62,348 nt of DNA from Bryobacterales bacterium (GTDB lineage Bacteria > Acidobacteriota > Terriglobia > Bryobacterales > Bryobacteraceae). Of this stretch, positions 49,073-59,323 are shown one piece after another (the first letter of the stretch is position 1; the number at the start of each line of letters is the position of its first letter). The notes under the pieces were generated by a model that saw only the letters and a program-made list of their open reading frames with translations, was not told where the DNA came from and searched no databases. Position numbers and translations under genes: made by a program. The stretch spans positions 1 to 62,348 of the forward strand of contig JAFAQY010000008.1 of NCBI GenBank assembly GCA_019261985.1, in the 5' to 3' direction.

Positions 49073-49501
49073 TCAAGCAAGCGGATTCGTCCACCGCAAT
49101 CCAGGGAATCGCGCGAAATCTCGATCCGTCGTGTGTAGAACGCCCCCGCATTCCAGAGTAAGGGCTGCGATTTCGGCGTCCGGCACAAGCGGCCCCCTGA
49201 CTTGTCCTGCCATCAAAATCTGGGACAGCATGCTCCAATGCCCTTCTCCCGGGCCAAGCAATCTCACATTGGGTTGTTCGATCCACGACTGCACGATCTG
49301 AATCGCCTCCTCAACGGTAAACCTCCGGCCCTGCAAACGCGTATTGGTGACAATACGCAGAAATGCGAGGATCGTATTCCAAGGCAAGCCCACCAATACA
49401 CCGCCGGAAAACGTTTGCTCAATCCAAGCACGCGCCTTGACGTGGTGTGACGATGTCGAGTCGTACGCATACAGCAGGATATTCACATCGAGGACAATCA
49501 C
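49073..49501 (-). CDS. VapC-like PIN-domain toxin
   Basis: The 142-aa PIN protein has the first acidic motif VLDVNILLYAYD (Asp5), a central acidic EEAIQIV segment, and the later acidic pair PDAEIAAL and TTDRDF. Such toxins are magnesium-dependent ribonucleases that cut tRNA or rRNA. The start overlaps the end of the upstream antitoxin gene by ATGA, so the module is VapB then VapC. Confidence 0.88.
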   Translation of the reverse strand: MIVLDVNILLYAYDSTSSHHVKARAWIEQTFSGGVLVGLPWNTILAFLRIVTNTRLQGRRFTVEEAIQIVQSWIEQPNVRLLGPGEGHWSMLSQILMAGQVRGPLVPDAEIAALTLECGGVLHTTDRDFARFPGLRWTNPLA

Positions 49502-49740
49502 TTATGGGCCACGCCTTCCAGCGCCTCAAGGAGCTCTTCGACATTGTCGTAATTCAAGCCCGCGGGTAAACCTAAAGGGCGCGGCATCACCCTAAAAGGC
49601 TTGGTCTGCGGCTGACCGGAAGCGGCGAGCCCGAGGCGCAGGCACCGGTTGACTGCTTCTTTAAACGAATCGCCGGTGCGCCGAACCTCTTTTTGGAGAA
49701 GGCGGGCAACGTCATCATCTAGCGAGAGAGTAGTTCGCAC
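49498..49740 (-). CDS. VapB-like ribbon-helix-helix antitoxin
   Basis: The 80-aa protein begins RTTLSLDDDVARLLQKEVRR and GDSFKEAVNRCLRLGL, a ribbon-helix-helix DNA-binding dimer, followed by a disordered toxin-binding tail (KPFRVMPRPLGLPAGLNYDN). A GTG start is used. It should bind the VapC toxin and repress its own operon. A 10-bp palindrome CATCATGATG lies about 25 bases upstream and could be part of the operator. Confidence 0.85.
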   Translation of the reverse strand: MRTTLSLDDDVARLLQKEVRRTGDSFKEAVNRCLRLGLAASGQPQTKPFRVMPRPLGLPAGLNYDNVEELLEALEGVAHK

Positions 49741-49838
49741 GTCTTGATGTTACCATATTAAGCATCATGATGTCCGATACACCGAGGCGGCAGCTTTGCT
49801 AGACTCAGTGTAAGTTTTTCGTTCTTGGGAGGGGTCCT

Positions 49839-52800
49839 ATGCGCTCCGTTCTTCTATTAGTTTGTGTTTCCGTGGTCTGGGCGCAGGATACCGGACGCAT
49901 CACCGGGTCCGTCGTCGACCCGAGCGGCGCCGTAGTTCCGAAGGCTGCGATTAGCGTCATTCTTCACGGCGGCACGAATGCGGTCGCCACGACGCAGTCC
50001 AATTCGGCGGGCTTGTTCACAGTGGAGGAATTGAGGCCGCTCCTCTATGACCTCACCATCGACGCGCAGGGCTTCGATAAATACAAGCTCGAAAACGTGA
50101 AGGTGAATCCGTCCCGCGATACCGATCTTTCGGCCATCTCACTGCAAGTGGCAACCACCGCGACATCGGTCAGCGTTACTGCTACGGGAGCGGAAACGGT
50201 GCAGACGACTAGCACCGAAATCTCCACCACCGTTACCAACGAACAGATCTCGCGTCTTCCGGTCGGGGACCGCAACGTAGTCGCGTTCATCTCAACGCAG
50301 GCCGGCGTCGCGCCTACGCAATATGAAACTGTCATCAACGGGCAGCGCTCTTCGTTCAGCAACGTCACCCTCGATGGCATAAATATCCAGGACAACTACA
50401 TCCGTACGGGCGGGCTGGATTACCAACCCAATTTGCTGCTGCTGGATCAGGTGCAGGAATTCACCGTGGTTACCTCCAACCAGAGCTCGGCCGCAGCAGG
50501 TGGCGCATCCCAAGTGAACCTGTCCACTCCCTCCGGCACCGACGAGTTCCACGGCGACCTGTTATGGCATAACCGTAACAGCGCTCTGGCGGCGAACGAT
50601 TGGTTTAACAATCAGGATGGAGTTCATCCGCCGACGCTCAATTTGAATCAGGCCGGCGGCTCTTTGGGCGGGCCGATTAAGCGCGACAAGCTGTTTTTCT
50701 ATGTCAATTATGAGGCGTATCGTCTGCGGAACCAACTTGCACAGAATGCCACCATTCTGACGCAAAGCGCCCGCAACGGGATTTTCACGTATCGCGATAC
50801 TTCGGGAAGCATTCGCACCGCAAATATCCTGCAGATCGCCGGGCTGGCGCCCGATCCAGTGATGCAGCAGCAGTTGGCTCAGGTTCCCACGCCGGACAAG
50901 ATTAATAATTATCGCGTCGGCGATAGCCAGCCCGGGCAAATCTTAAATACGGCTGGATATTCGTATCTGGCTCGTAATAACGGTGACCGCGATAATGCGA
51001 CGGGCCGGTTGGATTATATTCTGTCCCCGCGCAATGCCCTGATGGCTACGTTCGCGTGGAATCGCAACACCGTGGATCGCCCGGATGTTGGCATCGGATA
51101 CGAGCCCGTTTCGCCGTTCCAAAACGACGATTCCAGAAAGTTCTTTTCCGTTGCCTGGCGGGCCAATCCGAAGCCGAATTTCACGAATGAGCTTCGCGCG
51201 GGATTCAACATGGCGCCGGGGATTTTCGGCTACAACGGCACATTGCCGCCATATTTGATCGGCGGAACGATCTACAACAGCCCCGAGCCGGCGGTGAATT
51301 CGTCAATACTCGCGCAAGGACGCGACACCCGCACGTGGTCGCATATGGATAACGCGACCTGGGTTAAAGGCCGGCATACCTTGAAATTCGGTTATCAGTT
51401 TCAGGGTGTGCACGTCCGAACGTATGACTATACCGGCGTGATCCCACAATACAACGTAGGCATTAGCTCGTCTGGCCAGAGCAACAATCTGCTGTATTCT
51501 TCGGATCTGTCGGGCATCAGATCTCTGGATCTCAATAATGCGAACCTTCTGCTGGCGTCGTTAGCAGGACTCCTAGACAATGCCAATGTCACTTACAACG
51601 TCACAACAAAAACATCGGGTTTTGTGCCAGGAGCACCTTATCTCCGCCACTTTATATATAACAATCTCGCGTTCTATGGCCAGGATGAATGGAAGGCGCG
51701 CCGGAACCTGACTGTCACCGCCGGTCTGCGGTGGGACTATTACACGCCCGTTAATGAAAAGGACTCTCTTGAGCTTCAACCGCAATTGGTAAATGGCGAT
51801 GCGCGCACGACGCTAGTTTCGAATGCCACACTTAACTTTACAGGTAACTCCGTCGGGCGGCCCTTCTACAATAAGGATCTAAACAACTTCGCACCCAACA
51901 TCGGACTAGCTTGGGACGTATTCGGGAACGGCAAGACCTCGGTACGAGCAGGCTATAGCATCGCTTACGTAACTGATGAGGCCATTTCAGTGACCGAGGT
52001 TTTCACGAATGGAAATCCAGGACTGTTTAGCCCCGTCTATCAATACGATCTTTCTGGCGTGATGAGCCAGAACCGGCCCGCACTTCCCGCACCTCCATTC
52101 AAGGTTCCACAAACTTTCGCCGACGCTTACGCGACGAACCCATCGGTGTATTTCGGACTGCTCGATCCAGGTCTCCGAACGCCCTATGTCCAGCAGTGGA
52201 GTTATTCCATGCAGCAGGAGATCAAAGGGACGATCGTCGAGGCGCGTTACGTCGGCAATCACGCTACCAAGATGTTGCGTGGTTTCGATTATAACCAGGA
52301 AGATATCCAATCCAATGGTTTCCTAAGCGATTTCATCAAGGCGCAAAAGAATGGTTACCTCGCATTGGCATCGACGAGGGGGACGTTTAATCCGGCTTAT
52401 AATCCGCTCATTCAAGGTAGCCAGCCTCTGCCAGTCTTCGCGAAGCTTTATAAAGGGGGACAACTGAACGACCCCACCTACCGCCAATTAATTCAACAGG
52501 GTGAGGCCGGTGAACTGGCCTACGAATACCAGCTCTATGGTCAGAACGGTTCGCTGAATTTTTTTCCGAATCCGAACGCTTTAGAGACCGACTTTGTAAC
52601 GAACTACAGCAACTCCACGTACAACTCGCTTCAGCTGGAGGTCAGGCACCGCTTTCAGAAAGGTTTGGAATTCCAGGCGAACTATGTATTTTCCAAATGG
52701 CTGAGCGATGCGGCCGGCACTGACCAATATCGTTATGAGCCGTTCCTGGATATCAACAATCCCGCGATCGGGCGGGCACGAAATCCCAACGACCTCACGC

Positions 52801-53411
52801 ACCAGTTCAAGGTCAATTACGCGTACGAGCTTCCGTTCGGAGAGGGACACCGGATCAACAAGGCCGGCTGGAACCGCTTATTGAGCGGGTGGATGACCAG
52901 CGGAAATCTCATGTGGATTTCCGGCAACCCGTTATCGATTTATTCGGGACGCGGAACGTTTCTTCGCGAAGCGTCATCGGGCACGAACGAAGCGGACACG
53001 AATCTTAATTTTCAGCAGCTCGCGAGCCTGATGCAGTTCCGCATGACGCCGACCGGGCCGTATTTTCTGCCTGCGTCCGCGATCGGTGCGGACGGGCGCG
53101 GCGTCGCGCCCGACGGCCAGCCTCCGTTCAGCGGCCAGCTTTTCTTTAACCCCGGACCCGGACAGGTGGGAACGCTACAAAAAAGAATGTTCACCGGCCC
53201 CAGGGTTTTCGCGATGGATGCGGCCCTTAGCAAGTCGACCAAATTCACCGAGCGTATAAGGGCCGAATTGCGTCTTGAAGCGCTGAATGTGTTCAATCAC
53301 CCGACCTTCGCCATCTTTGCGCAAAACATCAATTCGACGCAATTCGGACAAATCACCAACACGGCTATCGGGGCGCGGCAGTTGCAGCTTGGGTTGCGGG
53401 TGATGTTCTAA
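49839..53411 (+). CDS. TonB-dependent receptor, Oar-like, with N-terminal carboxypeptidase-regulatory domain
   Basis: After a signal peptide (MRSVLLLVCVSVVWAQ) residues 20-110 form the CarboxypepD_reg-like domain (GRITGSVVDPSGAVVPKAAI, TQSNSAGLFTVEELRPLLYD). A plug region follows (NEQISRLPVGDRNVVAFIST, GQRSSFSNVTLDGINIQDNY), then a long outer-membrane barrel ending in the aromatic terminus RQLQLGLRVMF. This 1190-aa layout is the large acidobacterial/Bacteroidetes-type receptor for polymers or peptides taken up by TonB energy. A GGGAGGGG site precedes the start. It leads into the secreted subtilase, suggesting a polymer-degradation locus. Confidence 0.92.
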   Translation: MRSVLLLVCVSVVWAQDTGRITGSVVDPSGAVVPKAAISVILHGGTNAVATTQSNSAGLFTVEELRPLLYDLTIDAQGFDKYKLENVKVNPSRDTDLSAISLQVATTATSVSVTATGAETVQTTSTEISTTVTNEQISRLPVGDRNVVAFISTQAGVAPTQYETVINGQRSSFSNVTLDGINIQDNYIRTGGLDYQPNLLLLDQVQEFTVVTSNQSSAAAGGASQVNLSTPSGTDEFHGDLLWHNRNSALAANDWFNNQDGVHPPTLNLNQAGGSLGGPIKRDKLFFYVNYEAYRLRNQLAQNATILTQSARNGIFTYRDTSGSIRTANILQIAGLAPDPVMQQQLAQVPTPDKINNYRVGDSQPGQILNTAGYSYLARNNGDRDNATGRLDYILSPRNALMATFAWNRNTVDRPDVGIGYEPVSPFQNDDSRKFFSVAWRANPKPNFTNELRAGFNMAPGIFGYNGTLPPYLIGGTIYNSPEPAVNSSILAQGRDTRTWSHMDNATWVKGRHTLKFGYQFQGVHVRTYDYTGVIPQYNVGISSSGQSNNLLYSSDLSGIRSLDLNNANLLLASLAGLLDNANVTYNVTTKTSGFVPGAPYLRHFIYNNLAFYGQDEWKARRNLTVTAGLRWDYYTPVNEKDSLELQPQLVNGDARTTLVSNATLNFTGNSVGRPFYNKDLNNFAPNIGLAWDVFGNGKTSVRAGYSIAYVTDEAISVTEVFTNGNPGLFSPVYQYDLSGVMSQNRPALPAPPFKVPQTFADAYATNPSVYFGLLDPGLRTPYVQQWSYSMQQEIKGTIVEARYVGNHATKMLRGFDYNQEDIQSNGFLSDFIKAQKNGYLALASTRGTFNPAYNPLIQGSQPLPVFAKLYKGGQLNDPTYRQLIQQGEAGELAYEYQLYGQNGSLNFFPNPNALETDFVTNYSNSTYNSLQLEVRHRFQKGLEFQANYVFSKWLSDAAGTDQYRYEPFLDINNPAIGRARNPNDLTHQFKVNYAYELPFGEGHRINKAGWNRLLSGWMTSGNLMWISGNPLSIYSGRGTFLREASSGTNEADTNLNFQQLASLMQFRMTPTGPYFLPASAIGADGRGVAPDGQPPFSGQLFFNPGPGQVGTLQKRMFTGPRVFAMDAALSKSTKFTERIRAELRLEALNVFNHPTFAIFAQNINSTQFGQITNTAIGARQLQLGLRVMF

Positions 53412-53585
53412 AAAAAAAACAGCGGATCCATCACGGCAGCCCCTGCCAGTTGGTTCACTGAGTGCGCCCAATCGCATCGCGTCCTGAACTTAGTTAAGAA
53501 ACTATAATGTGTATATCCATTCTCACACTGGCGCGTCCCTAAAGGTTACGGATTCCGCGTCCGATCCCCAAATAGGAAAGTTTAG

Positions 53586-56144
53586 ATGACGAAACATGTT
53601 TCGAGTCTGTTTCTATTATCGATGTTGGCAATAGTTGCCGGTGGTCTCCGAGCGCAACCGATTCCGGGCCGATACATCGTCGAGTTTGATTCCGATCCTT
53701 CCATAGTTTCCGTAGCCGCTTCGCCGCGAGTCCGGCTTGCCGATTCCGCTCCGCAAATGGCTGCGCGCCGAGCCCAGATTCAAGCGGAACACGCGGTACA
53801 AGCCGCCGCGATTGGCGGAATCGGAGGAACAGTTCTGCGCCGGTACGATACGGTCCTGAACGGAATGACCGTTCAAATTGCGGATCAGAACGTTGCACAA
53901 TTGCGCGCCCTTCCAGGAGTGCGCGCCGTGTATCCGGACAAGCTCTGGCATACGGTGCTGGATCAGGCGGTGAAGGTCCATCGGATTTCGGACACCTGGA
54001 CAACACTTGCGGGAGGGGCATCGAGTGCGGGCGCCGGCGTTCTCATCGGCATGCTCGATACCGGAATCGACCCCAGCCATCCTGGTTTTCAAAGCTTCTC
54101 CACGCCTGTTCCCGCGGGTTTTCCCATTGTTTCGAGCTCGGCAGAGATCGCGAACACGAATAACAAGATTATCGTTTCCCGAGACTATACCGGTTCCGGG
54201 GGTATGGATCTGGTGGGGCACGGCACGGGCACGGCGATGATCGCGGCGGGCTTGACCAGCACGCCTTCGGTGGACTGCGCGCATGTGGCCTTTTGCGCAA
54301 ATTCGTTCGATTTTCAACAAAATCCGGTTACCGGAGCTGCATCAGGCGCATGGCTTGGCAATTACAAGGTTTGCGACAACAGCGGCGGGTGCTCCACATC
54401 GAATTTCCTCTCCGCGCTTTCCGATGTGGTCAATGACGCGGCGGCACTGCAGAGCGCAACGGGAAGCCAAGATATTCGAGTCGTTGTGAACTATAGCGCG
54501 GGCGGACCAAGTCTATTCGCCTCGGATGAAAACGGCGCGGAGGCTAGAGCGATCCGCAACGCCGTCGCCGCGGGCATACTGGTCGTTGTCGCGGCGGGTA
54601 ACGATGGCACCGACCACAACGGCAGCCAGGCGTCGAGCACGATCTCGGATCCGGGTGTGGTCCCGGATGCGATTGCGGTCGGCGCGGTCGTTAATGAGAG
54701 GATCTTCGACTATTCCGTTTCCGTGCCGGGAACGGCGCCATTTGAAGCCGCAATCCCGGATACCACAAATGACACCAACAGTCCGGACCTCTCCGATCCG
54801 ATGCAGGCGCCTATGGTGGACGTCACGCAGATTGACGGCAACGGCCTCGCATGCGGCACATTACCCGCCGGAAGCCTCAGCGGCAAAATCGCTTTGGTCC
54901 AGCGTGGAACCTGCAGCTTCAATTCGAAGCTCGACAATGCCGCCTTAGCCGGAGCGGTCGCCGCGGTAATTTACAACAATGCCGGTGACGACCGGTTGAA
55001 CATGACCCTGAGTGACGCTTCTCTTCCAGCGCTTTTCGTCGGACAACAGGATGGCCAAACACTGCAGGGCCTCATCGGTTCCAATACAAGCGCGAATGTG
55101 CTATTGGACTTTGCGGGTCTGACCCCGTTCCCACTTGGCACTTCCGATATCGTTTCCACGTATTCGGCAGCCGGTCCAACCGCTAGCGGCAAAAGCAAGC
55201 CCGATGTGCTCGCGGTCGGCGGGGATTACATCGTGCTGGATTCCGCAGGCCTGGATGTTTGGAACGCGCAAGTGATTTCCGCGGATAGTACAGCGAACGA
55301 TGCCGCGAATCCGTATATCGTCGGTTCGGGAACCAGTTTTTCGGCTCCGTTTGTCAGCGCTGGAATCGCGATTTTAAAGGCCGCGCGGCCGGGATTGACC
55401 GCGCCGCAATACCGCTCGCTGGCGGTCAACAGCGCACCCCAGTTCACGTCTTTTATCGACGGGAGCCTTGGCAAGCCTGCCGTGGTGGGATCAGGCAAAC
55501 TCGACCTGCTCGGCGCGATGCAAAACAACTTGACGGCCGTGCCTTCGGTTCTCAATTTCCAGACTGGCGCGGGAACCGTAAATAACACACAGCAGATCGT
55601 TGTGACGAACATAGGCACGAGCCAGGACACGTTCTCGGTCACGGTGAACTCGATCGATGGAGCCATCAAACCGGTGGTCGACAAGAGCACGTTTTCAGTT
55701 GGCCCGGGCGCATCTCAGACGATAACCGTGACACTATCCGGGTCCGGCCTGACGGCCGGCGCTTACGACGGATATCTTTCGATAACCGGCACGCAGACGC
55801 AGGTCGCGACCCGCATCGGCTACTGGTTCGGCATCCCCGGATCGGCCGTCCAAAATATAAGCGTGTTGAATCAGAACCAGCTCAACGGGGGAGGCTCGCC
55901 GCTGGAAGGCGACCTCTATATTTACGTTCGGTACACGGATCAGGCGGGGTTGCCCATCGCGGGCGATCCCCCATCCGTCAGCGCTTTAGCGCCCCGTTCG
56001 AAAGTGCTAAGAATCGTTCCGATCGGCGACATCCCGGGGACGTATGAAGTCGATATCCAGCTCGGGCGCACGTCCAATACCTACGATGAATTCGATATCG
56101 CGGCCGGATCGGCCATGACACCCGTGTATATTCCGGTTTATTAG
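53586..56144 (+). CDS. Secreted S8 subtilisin-like protease with PA insert
   Basis: The 852-aa protein has a signal peptide, an I9 propeptide-like region up to about residue 120, and the S8 triad: Asp158 in IGMLDTGID, His212 in GHGTGTA and Ser584 in GTSFSAPF. AAGND at about 337-341 carries the oxyanion Asn. A PA (protease-associated) insertion lies near 400-500 (GSLSGKIALVQRGTCSFNSK). The C-terminal part has Ig-like/abnormal-spindle strands. An AGGAAA site precedes the ATG. Its end overlaps the convergent kinase gene by four bases. Confidence 0.92.
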   Translation: MTKHVSSLFLLSMLAIVAGGLRAQPIPGRYIVEFDSDPSIVSVAASPRVRLADSAPQMAARRAQIQAEHAVQAAAIGGIGGTVLRRYDTVLNGMTVQIADQNVAQLRALPGVRAVYPDKLWHTVLDQAVKVHRISDTWTTLAGGASSAGAGVLIGMLDTGIDPSHPGFQSFSTPVPAGFPIVSSSAEIANTNNKIIVSRDYTGSGGMDLVGHGTGTAMIAAGLTSTPSVDCAHVAFCANSFDFQQNPVTGAASGAWLGNYKVCDNSGGCSTSNFLSALSDVVNDAAALQSATGSQDIRVVVNYSAGGPSLFASDENGAEARAIRNAVAAGILVVVAAGNDGTDHNGSQASSTISDPGVVPDAIAVGAVVNERIFDYSVSVPGTAPFEAAIPDTTNDTNSPDLSDPMQAPMVDVTQIDGNGLACGTLPAGSLSGKIALVQRGTCSFNSKLDNAALAGAVAAVIYNNAGDDRLNMTLSDASLPALFVGQQDGQTLQGLIGSNTSANVLLDFAGLTPFPLGTSDIVSTYSAAGPTASGKSKPDVLAVGGDYIVLDSAGLDVWNAQVISADSTANDAANPYIVGSGTSFSAPFVSAGIAILKAARPGLTAPQYRSLAVNSAPQFTSFIDGSLGKPAVVGSGKLDLLGAMQNNLTAVPSVLNFQTGAGTVNNTQQIVVTNIGTSQDTFSVTVNSIDGAIKPVVDKSTFSVGPGASQTITVTLSGSGLTAGAYDGYLSITGTQTQVATRIGYWFGIPGSAVQNISVLNQNQLNGGGSPLEGDLYIYVRYTDQAGLPIAGDPPSVSALAPRSKVLRIVPIGDIPGTYEVDIQLGRTSNTYDEFDIAAGSAMTPVYIPVY

Positions 56145-58735
56145 GGCTGGTAGCGTGGATCGGCCCGCAATCCCGCCAGCGCCGGCTCGCGATTAATTTC
56201 CTGCAGCGGCTGGCCCAGCCGGATCGCAGATCTAATCGCGTCCAGCGCCAGTTCCCGCTGGCCGGCAAGTTCGTATGCCAGAGCAGCGTGCCATGCGACC
56301 GCCCGATCGCCCGGCGCTAGTTTTAGCGCCCGCCTGGTGTTGGGCACCGCTTCGCCGTAATTGCCGAGCCGCGCCTGGTAAAGCGCGACACGGCTCAACA
56401 CTTCGGCATCTTTCGAGTTAATGGCTAACTGCTGGTTGCCGAGTTTCAACGCGTTCTTATATGCGTCAAGCGCTTTTCCGGCGCCGTTTGGCGAGCAGGC
56501 ATAAACATCGCCGAGGTTAGCCCAAACCTGATCGTTTTTGGGGAGCATCTCGGAGGCTTTCTCCATCAGCGGGACCGCTTCAGGGCACCGGTCCAGAAAG
56601 TAGTAGACGGTACCCAAACTCGAATATGCCGAAGCCGTCGGCCGCAGGGCCAGCGACTTCTCGTAGCTTACTGCGGCGTTCTGATAATCGCCGCTCATCC
56701 AGTAAGCGCCTGCCAGATTCGTATATCCCGAGCTGTAATCCGGCGCAAGCGCGGTTACGCGCTGAAGCGTTGGCAGGGCGTCTTTATACCGGCCACGGCG
56801 GTAATAAAACAAACCGAGGTCCGTGGTGCCGGTGAGGTCGTTAGGACGTAGCTGCGCTGCCTTTTCAAAAGTCGACTGTGCCAGATCGAGCTTGCCCAGA
56901 TCTTCATAAGTGTGCCCGAGCTCGCTATAGGCGCTGGCATTAATCGGGTCCAATTCCAGCGCGTGCTGAAAGGATGCGACGGCTTCGTCTCGTTCGCCTG
57001 CGCCCTCCTGAATAATGCCGCGCGTAACGAAGACGGGCGCCAGCCGGTCGTTGATCGCTACCGCTTGATTCAAATTTGCTCGAGCGGATTCGACCCATTT
57101 TGTATCGCTGGTGGCGCGATATTTCTTCCAGTACGCTTCGCCCAGACCCGCGTATGCCAAAACGTATTTGGGATCCCGCGCCACCGCCCGCTCGAGCAGA
57201 TCGATAGCCCGGTCGAGATCGGAAACGCCGCGGCGCTGGAGATAACCTTGCGCCTGGAGATAAAGCTCGTAAGCTTCCGCCGTCTGTGTTTCACCTGCCG
57301 CGAGCATTTGCCGTTCCTTGCTGCCGAGTTCCAGTTCCAGCATTTCGGCAATGTCGTGAACCACCGACTGCTGCAAATCCGCCAGTTCGGACAACCGCTT
57401 CTGAAATGTGCGCGAGCTCAACTGACGCAAGCTATTCGCATCCACCAAACTTGCGGTGATGTGGATCTGCTCCGCATCGCGCTGAACACTTCCCGCGATC
57501 ACCAGGTTTGCTCCCAGCGTCCGCCTTGCGCCTTCGGCGCTCGCCAACTGTTCGCGCCGGACCTCGGTTGACGGCACCACCCAAAGCGATCCGTGAAATT
57601 GCTCCAGTTGGGTCAGGGCGCTGGAGAGTTCTTCCATAAGCCCGTCGCACAACGCTTGGTTTTCCGGCACGCGTCCGACATTCCGGAACGGCAGAACCGC
57701 GATTTTCTTCTCCGCGGGAACGTTATTCAATATTCGGGGCGCCATGTTCCAAAGCGCAAGCGCCAGCACCAGGAGTGCGCCCACGGCCGCCGCGCGCGCC
57801 ATCCTCTTCCGGTTCCAAAAGGAATGCCGTACCGCGGAGGGCTGCGCGACGGCGGGCAGCGCGCCAGTGGCGGTCGCCGCGGTCTCCCAATCTCGTGTAA
57901 GCTGCTGTAAATCGCGCAGCATGTCTTCCGCGCTTTGATATCGCGCGATGGGATCCTTTTCGAGCGCGTTTCTAACTATGCCGTCCAGGCCCGCCGGGAC
58001 ATTGGGTCGCTTCTCCGAGACAGAGGGTGTTGGCGATTTCAAGATCTCGAGCATGATCTCCATTTCGGAGGAGCCGTTGAACGGACGATCGCCGGCGAGC
58101 ATCTGATATAACACCACGCCGAAAGAAAAAATATCCGAGCGATGATCTGTCTGTTTCTCTTTGATCTGCTCCGGGGATAGATACGGAGCCGATCCCACGA
58201 TTGCGCCGGGCCGCGTGAAGACCTCCGGCGGCATCGTCCAGGTCTTTTCGCCGGCATCTCTTTTGTTCGCCTCGATGCGCGCGATTCCGAAATCCAGCAA
58301 TTTCACCAGTCCGGATTTCGTCACCATGATGTTCGACGGCTTGATATCGCGATGAACAATTCCGGCGGCGTGCGCGGCGACTAAGCCGGCCGCAATCTGC
58401 GTTGAGTAATGTAGTGCCTCCGATAAACCAACGCCCTTCGGCCCAATTAAAGTTGTGAGCGTTTCGCCCTGGATATATTCCATGGCGATGTAGTCAACCT
58501 CATCGACGGTTTCGATTCCGTATACGGTCACGATATTGGGGTGGTTCAACGCGGACGCGGCCTTCGCCTCCAAAATCAGTCGCGCACGCCGAGCTGAATT
58601 CCGGTCGCCGGCGGGGAGGGCCTTAAGGGCGACGGTGCGTCCGAGGCGGGTATCGCGGGCGCGATACACTACTCCCATCCCGCCTTCGCCGAGCTTCTCG
58701 AGGATCTCGTAGTGCGCAACGGTGCGGCCAATCAT
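56141..58735 (-). CDS. Ser/Thr protein kinase with transmembrane helix and C-terminal TPRs
   Basis: Residues 1-280 form a PknB-type kinase: VALK (Lys38), GIVHRDIKPSNI (HRD at 128-130) and LDFG (DFG at 148-150). A single membrane helix is near 312-332. The outer part has a TolB/cyclase-associated domain (SLWVVPSTEVRREQLASAEG, LVIAGSVQRDAEQIHITASL) and about ten TPR units (YAGLGEAYWKKY, AYSELGHTYEDLGKL, GYTNLAGAYWMSGDY). Such kinases sense envelope signals and phosphorylate cytosolic targets. Length 864 aa. The 3' end overlaps the S8 gene by 4 bp. Confidence 0.94.
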   Translation of the reverse strand: MIGRTVAHYEILEKLGEGGMGVVYRARDTRLGRTVALKALPAGDRNSARRARLILEAKAASALNHPNIVTVYGIETVDEVDYIAMEYIQGETLTTLIGPKGVGLSEALHYSTQIAAGLVAAHAAGIVHRDIKPSNIMVTKSGLVKLLDFGIARIEANKRDAGEKTWTMPPEVFTRPGAIVGSAPYLSPEQIKEKQTDHRSDIFSFGVVLYQMLAGDRPFNGSSEMEIMLEILKSPTPSVSEKRPNVPAGLDGIVRNALEKDPIARYQSAEDMLRDLQQLTRDWETAATATGALPAVAQPSAVRHSFWNRKRMARAAAVGALLVLALALWNMAPRILNNVPAEKKIAVLPFRNVGRVPENQALCDGLMEELSSALTQLEQFHGSLWVVPSTEVRREQLASAEGARRTLGANLVIAGSVQRDAEQIHITASLVDANSLRQLSSRTFQKRLSELADLQQSVVHDIAEMLELELGSKERQMLAAGETQTAEAYELYLQAQGYLQRRGVSDLDRAIDLLERAVARDPKYVLAYAGLGEAYWKKYRATSDTKWVESARANLNQAVAINDRLAPVFVTRGIIQEGAGERDEAVASFQHALELDPINASAYSELGHTYEDLGKLDLAQSTFEKAAQLRPNDLTGTTDLGLFYYRRGRYKDALPTLQRVTALAPDYSSGYTNLAGAYWMSGDYQNAAVSYEKSLALRPTASAYSSLGTVYYFLDRCPEAVPLMEKASEMLPKNDQVWANLGDVYACSPNGAGKALDAYKNALKLGNQQLAINSKDAEVLSRVALYQARLGNYGEAVPNTRRALKLAPGDRAVAWHAALAYELAGQRELALDAIRSAIRLGQPLQEINREPALAGLRADPRYQP

Positions 58736-58823
58736 AGAAGCACTGCAGACCGCCGGTGTCCGCGGTCTGCGATATTCCTTCGAAATGCCCAGCGCGCCAC
58801 ACAGCCTATGGAGCGGCGACTAT

Positions 58824-59198
58824 CTAATTGTCGACGATTATTTCGGGATCGTGTAGCGTTGCGCCGGGAGCCGTCGCGCTGGAGTATTTGTAATGGCAGC
58901 TTGCATCGCCCGGCTTGGCGCAGTGGACGGAAATGGTGCAAGTCTGGGGGCGCCCTCCTACAGTCCCGAATTCCTTGAGGCCGTTCTGGCATGGCGACTG
59001 CCGAAAAACCACATGCCACGATCCTGTGGTCACGCGCCGCCATCGGACTGCCTGGCCGTTAGTGACGTGTCGCTGCTGGTGCGCGGCTATGACCGTGCCC
59101 GTATCGTCGATCTGCACATCTACTGGAGCTTGACTCGAAGCGAGACCTCCTAAGAGCGCTGCAATTACCGGCACACCCAAACGGCGAAAATACCGCAA
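58824..59198 (-). CDS. Secreted small protein, cupredoxin-like topology
   Basis: A GGAGG site seven bases upstream points to a TTG at 59198, giving 124 aa; the longer frame from 59207 would begin inside that site. A signal segment (LGVPVIAALLGGLASSQ) is followed by a beta-rich domain with GQAVRWRRVTTGSWHVVF, FRQSPCQNGLKEF, CTISVHCAKPGDASCHYKYS and DPEIIVDN. The Cys pairs and strand order suggest a cupredoxin-like sandwich, but no convincing copper ligand set is visible. Function unknown. Confidence 0.68.
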   Translation of the reverse strand: MRYFRRLGVPVIAALLGGLASSQAPVDVQIDDTGTVIAAHQQRHVTNGQAVRWRRVTTGSWHVVFRQSPCQNGLKEFGTVGGRPQTCTISVHCAKPGDASCHYKYSSATAPGATLHDPEIIVDN

Positions 59199-59323
59199 AG
59201 CCAGCACCTCCGTGTTTATTTAAGGAATGGTTGAACGGTGTCTCAGTATACTGCATTTACCGTAAGCGCTGGAAAATGTCGCGGAGCCACCGACCGAGGG
59301 CGCGGCCCCGGTATCCGCAATAA

